In this document: piece by piece, positions 37,259-45,043 of the stretch | Layout of the letters: every line of letters starts with the position of its first letter | Numbering within the stretch: the first letter of the stretch is position 1 | The notes under the pieces: model-generated | Database searches by the model: none | What the model was told of the DNA's origin: nothing | Seen by the model: only the letters and a program-made list of their open reading frames with translations | NCBI GenBank assembly: GCA_937136425.1 | Contig: CAKZON010000020.1 | Location: 1 to 64,000 of the forward strand | Source: an uncultured Crocinitomix sp. | GTDB lineage: Bacteria; Bacteroidota; Bacteroidia; Flavobacteriales_D; Crocinitomicaceae | Length of the DNA stretch: 64,000 bases | Reading direction: 5' to 3' | Program-made: the position numbers and the translations under genes

Positions 37259-37287
37259 AAACGGGAGATTCAAAGAACCTCCCGTTT
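37259..37287 (-). terminator. Intrinsic terminator of minus-strand lipoprotein gene
   Basis: AAACGGGAG at 37259-37267 pairs with CTCCCGTTT at 37279-37287 around an 11-base loop. Read on the minus strand it is followed by a run of T, 22 bases after the stop codon at 37309. Confidence 0.85.
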
Positions 37288-37308
37288 TAATAACATATTG
37301 TTAATCTC

Positions 37309-37929
37309 TTATTCTAACTTAAATGCTGAACGTACATGCCCGTTTTCTAAGCATTTCATACTATCAGGAGTACCGTAAGTTGAATTCAATAAAGTACAGT
37401 TAAATGTTGCATCAAATTGCATGTATTTACCTGTTGTATCAGATTCTTGAATCAATGTATTAAACACAAAATCTCTAAGGCAAATAGAAGTTGTAGTATC
37501 ACTTTCCCAAACTTGTCCATTTGGATCTATCCATCTAACAGCAATTCCGTTATGTCCTGGATTATCAGAATAATTAGGGTTTGCATTATCATTCATGAAT
37601 GTTTTCCATTCTTCTAATGTTGGGTTATTAGATCCGTCATCCGTCCAATTGATTGATCGAATTTCAATTTCTAATCCTCCAGGTACATCTTCATCCTCAA
37701 CACTAGTCATATAACGTGCACTTGATGCACCCTCTGTCACAATGTTTTTGAAAGATTGATAATAGCAAGAGTCAGTATATGTAACTGTTGCTGAAGAATC
37801 TCCAATTTCCGCTTCACAATCACAGTTCAAATCGACTAATGGCACTGGTGGTGGAATTACTTCATGATCAGTACATGAATTTAATGCCGCGAGACCAGCA
37901 AAACCGAATAATATATATAGTTTTCTCAT
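37309..37929 (-). CDS. Putative lipoprotein of unknown function
   Basis: The 206-residue product has a lipoprotein signal with cysteine 19 (LAALNSCTDHEV), a short proline-rich linker and a mature domain with four more cysteines (LNCDCEAE, DSCYY, SICLRD, FNCTLL), suggesting disulfides in the periplasm or at the surface. No domain was recognised. A TATCTTTA box (one base from consensus) lies 15 bases upstream on the minus strand at 37944-37951. Confidence 0.72.
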   Translation of the reverse strand: MRKLYILFGFAGLAALNSCTDHEVIPPPVPLVDLNCDCEAEIGDSSATVTYTDSCYYQSFKNIVTEGASSARYMTSVEDEDVPGGLEIEIRSINWTDDGSNNPTLEEWKTFMNDNANPNYSDNPGHNGIAVRWIDPNGQVWESDTTTSICLRDFVFNTLIQESDTTGKYMQFDATFNCTLLNSTYGTPDSMKCLENGHVRSAFKLE

Positions 37930-37968
37930 AACTGTAGTTTTTGTAAAGATATAGCTTTTTTTAAACTA

Positions 37969-38325
37969 TTACGAGACCATGCGCATTTTGGTTGCCTGCA
38001 AAGAAATATCTATTCCGTTTATAGGTAAAAATTTCTGCTTTTTAAGCCCTACAATTTCACTCTCAATTGTTTCACATTGTTCGTAAATTGAGCGCACCGC
38101 CTCGCCTAAGGTAACAAAACCAAGTACAAAATTTTTGTAGGAAACTTCATAACGTAAATCGCCTTTTACATTTGTTCCGGCAGCCTTTAATTGAACTGTT
38201 GAACCCACTTTTAAATGATGATAAATATAAATCATATCATGGTCTGACAATTCATCTACTGACACTATCGTATTGAATTTAAAGGAATCAGCAATTTCAA
38301 ACCCTTTTTTAAAGAATGTATGCAT
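37969..38325 (-). CDS. Small protein of unknown function
   Basis: The 118-residue product has no signal or membrane span. The middle part (VGSTVQLKAAGTNVKG, then YKNFVLGFVTLGEA) suggests a small beta-barrel fold and faintly recalls HIRAN-type domains, but this is not enough for a call. It lies 28 bases after another small gene on the same strand, so the two probably form an operon. Confidence 0.55.
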   Translation of the reverse strand: MHTFFKKGFEIADSFKFNTIVSVDELSDHDMIYIYHHLKVGSTVQLKAAGTNVKGDLRYEVSYKNFVLGFVTLGEAVRSIYEQCETIESEIVGLKKQKFLPINGIDISLQATKMRMVS

Positions 38326-38353
38326 TATTAAATGTGTATTTTATGAATTAAAA

Positions 38354-38680
38354 TTAAGCTCTAATCTGCTTTACAGCCTGATTAAACTGGAAGTTTTCTA
38401 AAACAATAGCTTCTCCAAAAACGTTTTCAAAACTATAATCAACAATGGCTGTTCCATCTGCAAATTCCAATGAGTTAACCTGCTTAATTTGAAATTCATA
38501 TCCGCTTGCTGTAATTTTAGCAATAATGCGATTCAAATCTGTATGCGAAATAAGCATTTCAGTTTCAACCTTATTACCTTGCACAATTAAATCACACTTA
38601 GCACTTACTGTTGCATCACCCATTTCATAGGTAACTTCCTTAATGATTAGCTTCTCGTAAAATGAAATTATATTTTCCAT
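38354..38680 (-). CDS. Small protein of unknown function
   Basis: From the ATG at 38680 the product has 108 residues, all predicted cytoplasmic; a TTG seven codons upstream is less likely. No family was recognised. It is the first gene of a two-gene unit with 37969-38325 (28-base gap). Its leader contains a strong hairpin at 38712-38738, described separately. Confidence 0.58.
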   Translation of the reverse strand: MENIISFYEKLIIKEVTYEMGDATVSAKCDLIVQGNKVETEMLISHTDLNRIIAKITASGYEFQIKQVNSLEFADGTAIVDYSFENVFGEAIVLENFQFNQAVKQIRA

Positions 38681-38711
38681 AACTGTTATTATTTGATACA
38701 ATTTTATGGGG

Positions 38712-38748
38712 GCAGAACGTAAGCTATTTACGTTCTGCTATTTTTTTT
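38712..38748 (+). terminator. Intrinsic terminator with no upstream plus-strand gene
   Basis: GCAGAACGTAA at 38712-38722 pairs perfectly with TTACGTTCTGC at 38728-38738 around a five-base loop, followed by a T run from 38741. This is one of the strongest terminators in the window, but the genes to its left are all on the minus strand. On the minus strand it would lie in the leader of the gene at 38354-38680 and lacks a T run. Confidence 0.75.
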
Positions 38749-38912
38749 CATTTTTTTATTGATTTAGTGTTCATTATAAGCCAAAAGGATTCAGTCAATT
38801 AAATTGATTGTTGATATTTTTTCAAAATCCATAGACATAGTTTTTATTTTAACGGTACAAAAGCCTTAACTTTAGCGTCTCTAAAAAAAGAAAACCTACA
38901 TATTAAATTGAA

Positions 38913-40271
38913 ATGAAAAATATTCTTGTAATCGGAGCTGGGCTCTCAGCTTCCTCTATGCTTCGATACTTTACAGAAAATGCTGCAGCAGAAGATTGGT
39001 ATATTAAAGTTGGAGATCGTGACGGCGAACTTGCAATTTCAAAAGTACAAGGATGCGATAGAGCTGAAGGGTTCGAATTAGATGGCCTTAACGCTGAACA
39101 AAGAGCGCCATTAGTGGAGTGGGCAGATTTAGTAATTTCTATGTTACCCGCACGCTTTCATATTGAAGTAGCTAAAGATTGTATTCGTTTTAAAACGAAT
39201 TTAATTACACCCTCATACATTTCAAACGAAATGCGTGAATTAGATCAAGCAGCAAAAGACGCAGGCATAATCATAATGAATGAAATTGGGGTCGATCCAG
39301 GTTTAGATCATATGAGTGCCAAAAAGATTTTAGATGAGATTGAAAACCGTGGAGGTAAAATGCACATTTTTGAATCATTTACAGGAGGATTAGTTGCTCC
39401 TGAAAGTGACAACAACCCATGGAATTATAAATTTACTTGGAATCCAAGAAATGTTGTTTTAGCCGGGCAAGGTAGTGCCGCTAAGTTTATACAAGAAGGG
39501 CAGTATAAATACATTCCTTACAACCGCTTGTTTAGAAGAACAGAGGTAATTGAAATTGAAGGATTTGGAAAATTTGAAGGATACGCTAATCGTGATTCTT
39601 TAAAATATAGAGATGTTTACGATTTGCAAGACATTCCTACAATATACAGAGGGACCTTGCGTAGAAAAGGTTTTTCAAAATCATGGAATGCTTTTGTGCA
39701 AATTGGTGCAACGGATGACTCTTATACATTAGAAGGAAGTAAAGACATGACTAAACGTGACTTTATTAATTCGTTTTTACCATACAACCCTACTGATTCT
39801 GTTGAACTAAAACTGAAACACTATTTAAAAATTGATCAGGATGACATCATGTTTGAGAAGTTAGAGTGGTTAGGAATTTTTGAAAAAGAAAAAGTAGACA
39901 TTACTGAGGATGTTACTCCAGCTCAATTTCTTCAAAAAATATTAGAAGAAAAATGGACTTTGGAACCGCAGGACAAAGACATGATCGTGATGTGGCATAA
40001 ATTTGTTTACACATTAAATGGAGATTTTCATGAGATTAATTCACACATGATTTCAATTGGTGAAGATCAAACCTATACTGCAATGAGCAACACAGTTGGT
40101 TTACCTGCTGCAATTTGCGCTAAAATGATTTTGAACGAAACCATTCAGCTAAAAGGTGTAGAATTGCCAACAAAAGCATCAATCTACAATCCTATTTTAA
40201 ATGAATTAGAGTCTTATGGCATTCAATTTAATGATGTTGAGATTGAAGAACCTGTATTATATGCAGACTAA
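38913..40271 (+). CDS. Saccharopine dehydrogenase family protein
   Basis: The 452-residue product begins with a Rossmann nucleotide loop (ILVIGAGLSASSM) and has the NEIGVDPGLDHMSAKK and ESFTGGLVAPESDNNPWNYKF segments of saccharopine dehydrogenase/reductase proteins. In fungi and animals this family works in lysine metabolism; in bacteria its role varies. It has no signal peptide, a TAACTTTA promoter-like box at 38867-38874, and its own terminator after the stop codon. Confidence 0.9.
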   Translation: MKNILVIGAGLSASSMLRYFTENAAAEDWYIKVGDRDGELAISKVQGCDRAEGFELDGLNAEQRAPLVEWADLVISMLPARFHIEVAKDCIRFKTNLITPSYISNEMRELDQAAKDAGIIIMNEIGVDPGLDHMSAKKILDEIENRGGKMHIFESFTGGLVAPESDNNPWNYKFTWNPRNVVLAGQGSAAKFIQEGQYKYIPYNRLFRRTEVIEIEGFGKFEGYANRDSLKYRDVYDLQDIPTIYRGTLRRKGFSKSWNAFVQIGATDDSYTLEGSKDMTKRDFINSFLPYNPTDSVELKLKHYLKIDQDDIMFEKLEWLGIFEKEKVDITEDVTPAQFLQKILEEKWTLEPQDKDMIVMWHKFVYTLNGDFHEINSHMISIGEDQTYTAMSNTVGLPAAICAKMILNETIQLKGVELPTKASIYNPILNELESYGIQFNDVEIEEPVLYAD

Positions 40272-40297
40272 AAATTTGATTAAATAGATATTGATAG

Positions 40298-40324
40298 CTC
40301 CCCAAATAGGGGAGTTTTCTTTTT
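40298..40324 (+). terminator. Intrinsic terminator of saccharopine dehydrogenase-like gene
   Basis: CTCCCC at 40298-40303 pairs with GGGGAG at 40309-40314 around the loop AAATA, followed by a T-rich tract. It lies 26 bases after the stop codon. Confidence 0.88.
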
Positions 40325-40366
40325 CATGCGATTTTAAAGTAATAGAAACAACAAAATCGTCAATTC

Positions 40367-40810
40367 GTGTATAAACATCTTTTATTCTCACTTATTTCCA
40401 TACTCATTCTATCAACTGCTTGTAAAAAGGATAAAATGAAAGCTCAATCACTTGAAGGGCTTTGGGAAGTAGAAAGTATTCAAATTAAAAAAAATGATGC
40501 TTTATTCAAAGCAACTTCACTCAGCGAGTATCCGAAATATAATGTAGACTATGATTTTGATTGGAATGTAACACAAGCGTTTGGAAGCTTTTCAACTGTT
40601 AAAGTGTTTGACAAGGACAACAATCAATCCTTAGCTGTGTACAAGCTTAGTAATGACAAAAAATCAATTGAAATAAAGGATAACGTTTCAACCTTGAAAT
40701 CAGAAATCTTAAAGGTACAAGAATGGACAAAAAATTTCCTTCAACTTAGCAAATACGACAATGTTGAGAAGCAAACAATTCTATTATCCTTTCATAAAAG
40801 TGAACTCTAA
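40367..40810 (+). CDS. Putative lipocalin-like lipoprotein
   Basis: The 147-residue product has a lipoprotein signal with cysteine 19 (LILSTACKKDK) and a mature part opening with SLEGLWEVESIQI, a pattern seen in lipocalin-like lipoproteins of Bacteroidota. The start is a GTG; no in-frame ATG lies close enough to keep the signal, so GTG is chosen. It ends two bases before the convergent nfu gene. Confidence 0.65.
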   Translation: MYKHLLFSLISILILSTACKKDKMKAQSLEGLWEVESIQIKKNDALFKATSLSEYPKYNVDYDFDWNVTQAFGSFSTVKVFDKDNNQSLAVYKLSNDKKSIEIKDNVSTLKSEILKVQEWTKNFLQLSKYDNVEKQTILLSFHKSEL

Positions 40811-40812
40811 TT

Positions 40813-41427
40813 CTATTCACTCAAAGCCACAACTTCTGTCACCTCTTCTAAATTAGACTTAAGCAATTGTTCAATTCCACCTTTTAAAGTTGCAGTTGAT
40901 GAAGGACATCCTGCACATGAGCCTTTCAACTCAACCGTAACTACGCCTTCTTCAAATCCAACATAATCAATCGCTCCACCGTCATTTTCAACAGCAGGCC
41001 GCACATATTCATTCAATAAATGCATTATGGGCTCATCTAGCTCGTTAGGCGCAAAAGTTTTACGCGGTGTTTTTGACTCTCCTTCTTCATCTACCTTAGG
41101 AGTTTTAGAAGGCATCATAACCAATACATCTTTACCTGATGCTATCCACTCGCGCACAAAATCACGCAGTTCCATCACTATAAAATCCCAATCTACGTTA
41201 TTGGTTTTTGTTATTGTCACAAAGTTTCCTGAAATGAATACAGCATCTACAAACGGAAAGTTAAACAATGCTTCTGCTAAAGGTGAAAATCCTTTGGCCT
41301 CCGCCCCACTTTCAAACTGCACAGTTTGATCGTTAATTAATAAATATTTATTCGCTACAAATTTCATTGTAAGCGGATTTGGGGTCATTTCGGCGTATAA
41401 TGTAATGGGAACTCTTTTCTCTTCCAT
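40813..41427 (-). CDS. NifU-like (Nfu) iron-sulfur carrier protein
   Basis: The 204-residue product has an N-terminal Nfu domain (about residues 1-95, beginning with the TPNPLTMKF motif) and a C-terminal NifU domain with the cluster-binding CxxC at 171 and 174 (GSCAGCPSS). It would receive or carry Fe-S clusters to target proteins. Length and layout match Nfu-type carriers. A TAAATTTG promoter box with a TTG element lies upstream on the minus strand. Confidence 0.92.
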   Translation of the reverse strand: MEEKRVPITLYAEMTPNPLTMKFVANKYLLINDQTVQFESGAEAKGFSPLAEALFNFPFVDAVFISGNFVTITKTNNVDWDFIVMELRDFVREWIASGKDVLVMMPSKTPKVDEEGESKTPRKTFAPNELDEPIMHLLNEYVRPAVENDGGAIDYVGFEEGVVTVELKGSCAGCPSSTATLKGGIEQLLKSNLEEVTEVVALSE

Positions 41428-41475
41428 GTCTTCAATTATTTAAGAACCAATATTTGAAACTTATTAATTCTGGTA

Positions 41476-41483
41476 CAAATTTA
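41476..41483 (-). promoter_or_regulatory. TAnnTTTG promoter box of nfu
   Basis: Read on the minus strand this is TAAATTTG, an exact match, with TTG at 41505-41507 separated by 21 bases as a possible -33 element. It lies 48 bases before the nfu start codon. Confidence 0.5.
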
Positions 41484-41541
41484 CCTATTTAGAATGATTC
41501 TTTACAATAAGAATGAAAGAATGAGGATTGATTTACCTCAT

Positions 41542-42195
41542 TTATTTTGAAATCACAATTTGATCTGTCAAAATTGCTTTCCCTTTTGGATCTAGAATTT
41601 GAATAATGTAGCTTCCATTATCAACACTTGAAAGGTCAACCAAAGTCAATCCAGATTCAATTAATTTGGTTTGTATCAATTTAGAATCAATTGTATATAA
41701 TTGGATACTAGAATTCAATTGCCAATCTTCATAATTGACAGTCAAAAAATTTGTTGCAGGATTAGGAAAAACTTGAATTTGAATTGCATCAACTTCATCA
41801 ATTCCATCCGTACCACCTTCAACAACGAAATTAAATTTGGTAGGATCATCTACAAAAACACCAACCGCAGTTCCTGAAATTTCAACCGTATACTCTCCAG
41901 GACTATGCATACCTAATGCAAAAGTAGTATCAAACGGCACCAAAACATCTGTATGAATACCACCATCATGTCCAGCATTAATCTCCAATTGAACAGTAAA
42001 ACCATCAACACTCACATTATGATCTACAATAAATGCTCCAGGGTTAGAAAAATTTCCAAGCACTTGAATGTATACCTCATCTGATGTAGAAACTGGGCTT
42101 TCAGGTGTAATTACCACATCTTCAACATACATATATGTTTGTGCATGAGCTGAGAGCAATAATACCAATGACAATAATGTAAATAGTGTTTTCAT
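41542..42195 (-). CDS. Secreted protein with T9SS sorting domain
   Basis: The 217-residue product has a signal peptide (residues 1-18), one beta-sandwich-like domain of about 110 residues rich in valine and threonine, and a C-terminal sorting domain starting at VFPNPATNFLTV and ending AILTDQIVISK. It is probably exported by T9SS. The N-terminal domain was not recognised. It stands alone, upstream of the minus-strand nfu gene by 114 bases. Confidence 0.78.
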   Translation of the reverse strand: MKTLFTLLSLVLLLSAHAQTYMYVEDVVITPESPVSTSDEVYIQVLGNFSNPGAFIVDHNVSVDGFTVQLEINAGHDGGIHTDVLVPFDTTFALGMHSPGEYTVEISGTAVGVFVDDPTKFNFVVEGGTDGIDEVDAIQIQVFPNPATNFLTVNYEDWQLNSSIQLYTIDSKLIQTKLIESGLTLVDLSSVDNGSYIIQILDPKGKAILTDQIVISK

Positions 42196-42382
42196 AATTC
42201 TTATTTATTAGGACAACTTATACTATAGATATATTTCAAACCAAAATGGTTGCATCCAAGATAACTTTAGGGTGATAGCTCAACCCATGCAAATAATAAA
42301 CGATTCTTGCAAAAGGCAGGATATTTGAATAGAGCCATTATAAAAAATGTATCTTTAGTTAAGATGCTTAAAAACACATTAA

Positions 42383-43411
42383 ATGAAACGCAGTGACTTT
42401 CTAAAATCTTCAGCAGGAATAATTGTTGGAACTACCGCCTTAACATCTTTTACCACTCCTGATGCTGCCACGCAAGATCGCACAATTATACACCCTAGCG
42501 CCTTGCGTCGTGGCGACTTAATTGGTATTACCGCTCCGGCAGGATCAATTTGGAATAAAAGTCATATTGAAAAAATTGAAAACATACTACACGACGAAGG
42601 TTTTAAAACTAAGGTTGGTAAAACCTGCTACGAACAAGAAGGTTATTTGGCCGGAACAGATGAAATGCGTGCCAATGAATTAATGGAGTTTTTTGAAGAT
42701 AAAACCATTAAAGGCATTGTTACTATGCGCGGTGGATGGGGCTGCCAGCGGATATTGGATCAGTTAAACTATGAAACGATTCGCGCAAACCCTAAAGTAA
42801 TAATTGGTTTCAGTGATATCACTTCATTAGTAAATGCCATTTTTAAACATTCAGGTTTAGTTGCATATCATGGGCCTTGTGGTTATTCATCATGGGGAGA
42901 TTTTACAATGAATTGTGTAAAAAAAGCACTGGTAATTGGTGAGCCTTTTACTTTAAAAAACCCGCTTGAATATAAAGAAGAGGCAAAAACATGGGTGCCT
43001 GGCAAAGCACAAGGACAGTTAATTGGAGGAAACCTCACCGTGCTGACTGCAATGATAGGCACTCCGCATGAGCCATTTTGGCCTGGAAGTATTCTATTCT
43101 TAGAAGAAATTGGAGAAGAACCTTATCGTGTTGATAGGATGTTATGGCAAATGAAGCAAGCCGGAGCTTTTAGAGGGATTAAAGGATTAGTACTAGGCTC
43201 ATTTAAAAATTGTCAAGCTGAAGAACCTCACAAATCATTTTCGTTAGAAGAGGTTTTCGATCAACATTTTGGTAAAGCTGATTTCCCTGTTTACCAAGGT
43301 GCGGCTTTTGGACATATTGGGCCAAAATTTACACTACCGATTGGCGTTAAAGCGGAAATGGATGCGGATGAGTTTACAATTAGGACGGTGGAGCGGTCTG
43401 TAGGCATATGA
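42383..43411 (+). CDS. LD-carboxypeptidase (S66 family)
   Basis: The 342-residue product is a muropeptide LD-carboxypeptidase-like serine peptidase that trims the terminal D-amino acid of peptidoglycan stem peptides. It has an N-terminal hydrophobic export signal (KRSDFLKSSAGIIVGTTAL), the nucleophile Ser144 in IGFSD, the glutamate segment LFLEEIGEEPYRVDRML and the C-terminal histidine in FGHIGPKFTLPIG. The export signal suggests a periplasmic place. A TATCTTTA promoter-like box lies 26 bases upstream. The SUKH gene follows after 22 bases. Confidence 0.88.
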   Translation: MKRSDFLKSSAGIIVGTTALTSFTTPDAATQDRTIIHPSALRRGDLIGITAPAGSIWNKSHIEKIENILHDEGFKTKVGKTCYEQEGYLAGTDEMRANELMEFFEDKTIKGIVTMRGGWGCQRILDQLNYETIRANPKVIIGFSDITSLVNAIFKHSGLVAYHGPCGYSSWGDFTMNCVKKALVIGEPFTLKNPLEYKEEAKTWVPGKAQGQLIGGNLTVLTAMIGTPHEPFWPGSILFLEEIGEEPYRVDRMLWQMKQAGAFRGIKGLVLGSFKNCQAEEPHKSFSLEEVFDQHFGKADFPVYQGAAFGHIGPKFTLPIGVKAEMDADEFTIRTVERSVGI

Positions 43412-43433
43412 TTTTTAGATATTGAATTAACTT

Positions 43434-43841
43434 ATGAAATTACTCTTAACCGATAAACCTATCTCTGCTGAAGAATATACTGATTTCGAAACTACAATTG
43501 GAGCAAAGTTAGGTCATGCTTTCAAAAAATTTTATTTAAAAAATAACGGCGGTGTGCCAACGCATGAATATTATAGAGAATTCACTGTCCAAGTTTTCTC
43601 CCCAATTAAATATGGTGAATGGACAATTGAAGAAAAATTCGAAACTTTTAGAAAACAACACCGAGACAAATTAAGTTACTTGCCTTTTGGTCATGATGGA
43701 GGCGGAAATCCCTACCTCTTAAATTTCATGAGTGGAACGATTCACGTTCTTTATATGGGAGAAAAAGAACTCACTTATGTAGCTAACAGCTTTGAAGAAT
43801 TAATTAACGGATTAACCTTAGAGATGGAAATAGATGCTTAA
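43434..43841 (+). CDS. SMI1/KNR4 (SUKH) family protein
   Basis: The 135-residue product matches the SUKH fold: ISAEEYTDFETTIGAKL at the start, FKKFYLKNNGG, and the LPFGHDGGGNPYLLNF block. SUKH proteins are common as immunity proteins against secreted nuclease toxins, but also act in other roles. No toxin gene is visible next to it, so it may be an orphan immunity protein. It lies 22 bases after the LD-carboxypeptidase gene and 3 bases before a lipoprotein gene, so these three are likely co-transcribed. Confidence 0.82.
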   Translation: MKLLLTDKPISAEEYTDFETTIGAKLGHAFKKFYLKNNGGVPTHEYYREFTVQVFSPIKYGEWTIEEKFETFRKQHRDKLSYLPFGHDGGGNPYLLNFMSGTIHVLYMGEKELTYVANSFEELINGLTLEMEIDA

Positions 43842-43844
43842 AAA

Positions 43845-44447
43845 ATGAGTCACAACATAAAGAATACTTCTTTCGTTTTACTGATCATAATTTTTATTGC
43901 TGAGGCATGTAGCAATAAGGCAGAGCCCTATACATTAAACTGTTGCAACTTGCCAAATGACACCATAAATTTTGAACAGTTTACACGCATTAATGAGCCT
44001 AATTGGATTTTACAGAAATCAAAAATTGATTCCACTAATAATCTCATAACATCTTTAAATATTGAACCTACAGTATCCCGTTTCAATAACATTACACGCA
44101 AATTTTGGTGGCATAACGGAGGTATTATTAAAATTCAACGAATAAATGATTGGGTATTTATGGAACGTCGTTTTAATCATGTCTATTACATTTTTAATAA
44201 TTGTGAAGGTGCAAGTGAATTTACCAGAACTAAAATGATCTACCCTAAGGATACAATCAAACAAAGTCTCTTTTACTATCGCAATTTTGAGCCTCATAAA
44301 TTATTTATTCGAATAATGATACAGGGGCAACCGTCCAACACTTATATGCAAGCAGACAGCAATAAATATGCAAAAGATGATGCCTGGTCAAGCATTGAGC
44401 AATTCAGAAATGAAATTAAAATCTTCGGACCGCGCCATTACAACTAA
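43845..44447 (+). CDS. Putative lipoprotein of unknown function
   Basis: The 200-residue product has a hydrophobic N terminus with cysteine 22 (FIAEACSNK) as a likely lipoprotein signal, followed by a Cys-Cys pair (LNCCNLP). The body is rich in basic and aromatic residues and was not recognised. It starts 3 bases after the SUKH gene stop codon, so the two are translated as neighbours. Confidence 0.65.
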   Translation: MSHNIKNTSFVLLIIIFIAEACSNKAEPYTLNCCNLPNDTINFEQFTRINEPNWILQKSKIDSTNNLITSLNIEPTVSRFNNITRKFWWHNGGIIKIQRINDWVFMERRFNHVYYIFNNCEGASEFTRTKMIYPKDTIKQSLFYYRNFEPHKLFIRIMIQGQPSNTYMQADSNKYAKDDAWSSIEQFRNEIKIFGPRHYN

Positions 44448-44511
44448 ATATGTAGTTTAAGAAAATGTAAGCCCTAACAAACTACTTCGTCCAAATATTT
44501 AAACAAGAATT

Positions 44512-44922
44512 ATGGAACAAAAACACCCACTTCCTCCGTTTACGGAAGCAAGCGCTAAGCAAAAAATTCAAATGGCTGAAGATGCATGGAATTCAAAAGA
44601 TCCTGTAAAAGTAAGCAAGGCTTATACTATTGACAGCGAATGGCGTAATAGAAGTCAGTTTATTAACGGCCGAGAAGAAATTCAAGCTTTTTTAGAAGAC
44701 AAATGGAAAGATGAGCGTTATTACAAACTAAAAAAAGAATATTGGGCACATGTTGATAATCGCATTGCTGTGCGCTTCGAATATGAATATCAAGATGAAA
44801 ACGGTGATTGGTTTAGAGCATATGGTAACGAAAATTGGGAGTTTGATGAAAATGGATTGATGAAGAAACGCTTTGCAAGTATCAATGATGTTGCAATTAA
44901 TGAGAACGACCGAAAATTATAA
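44512..44922 (+). CDS. DUF1348 family, NTF2/SnoaL-like protein
   Basis: The 136-residue product matches the DUF1348 group of NTF2-like proteins: [20 protein letters not shown] at the start, [15 protein letters not shown], and [17 protein letters not shown] with the FASINDVAI end. The fold forms a small pocket used for binding or isomerising small molecules; the substrate is unknown. A weak hairpin with T run follows at 44928-44961. It stands alone between a lipoprotein gene and a membrane-protein gene. Confidence 0.85.
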   Translation: MEQKHPLPPFTEASAKQKIQMAEDAWNSKDPVKVSKAYTIDSEWRNRSQFINGREEIQAFLEDKWKDERYYKLKKEYWAHVDNRIAVRFEYEYQDENGDWFRAYGNENWEFDENGLMKKRFASINDVAINENDRKL

Positions 44923-44927
44923 GCATT

Positions 44928-44961
44928 GCGAAATACTCAATTGGCTAAAAATTTCGCTTTT
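44928..44961 (+). terminator. Weak intrinsic terminator
   Basis: GCGAAAT at 44928-44934 pairs with ATTTCGC at 44951-44957 with a 16-base loop and a short T run. It follows the DUF1348 gene by five bases. Confidence 0.45.
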
Positions 44962-45043
44962 AAAAAAAGAGATTTGAAAACCTTTAGATAAGGAAAAGAA
45001 TCACTGCGTATAAAATCTTAATTTAGCACCGTAGAAAAAACGG

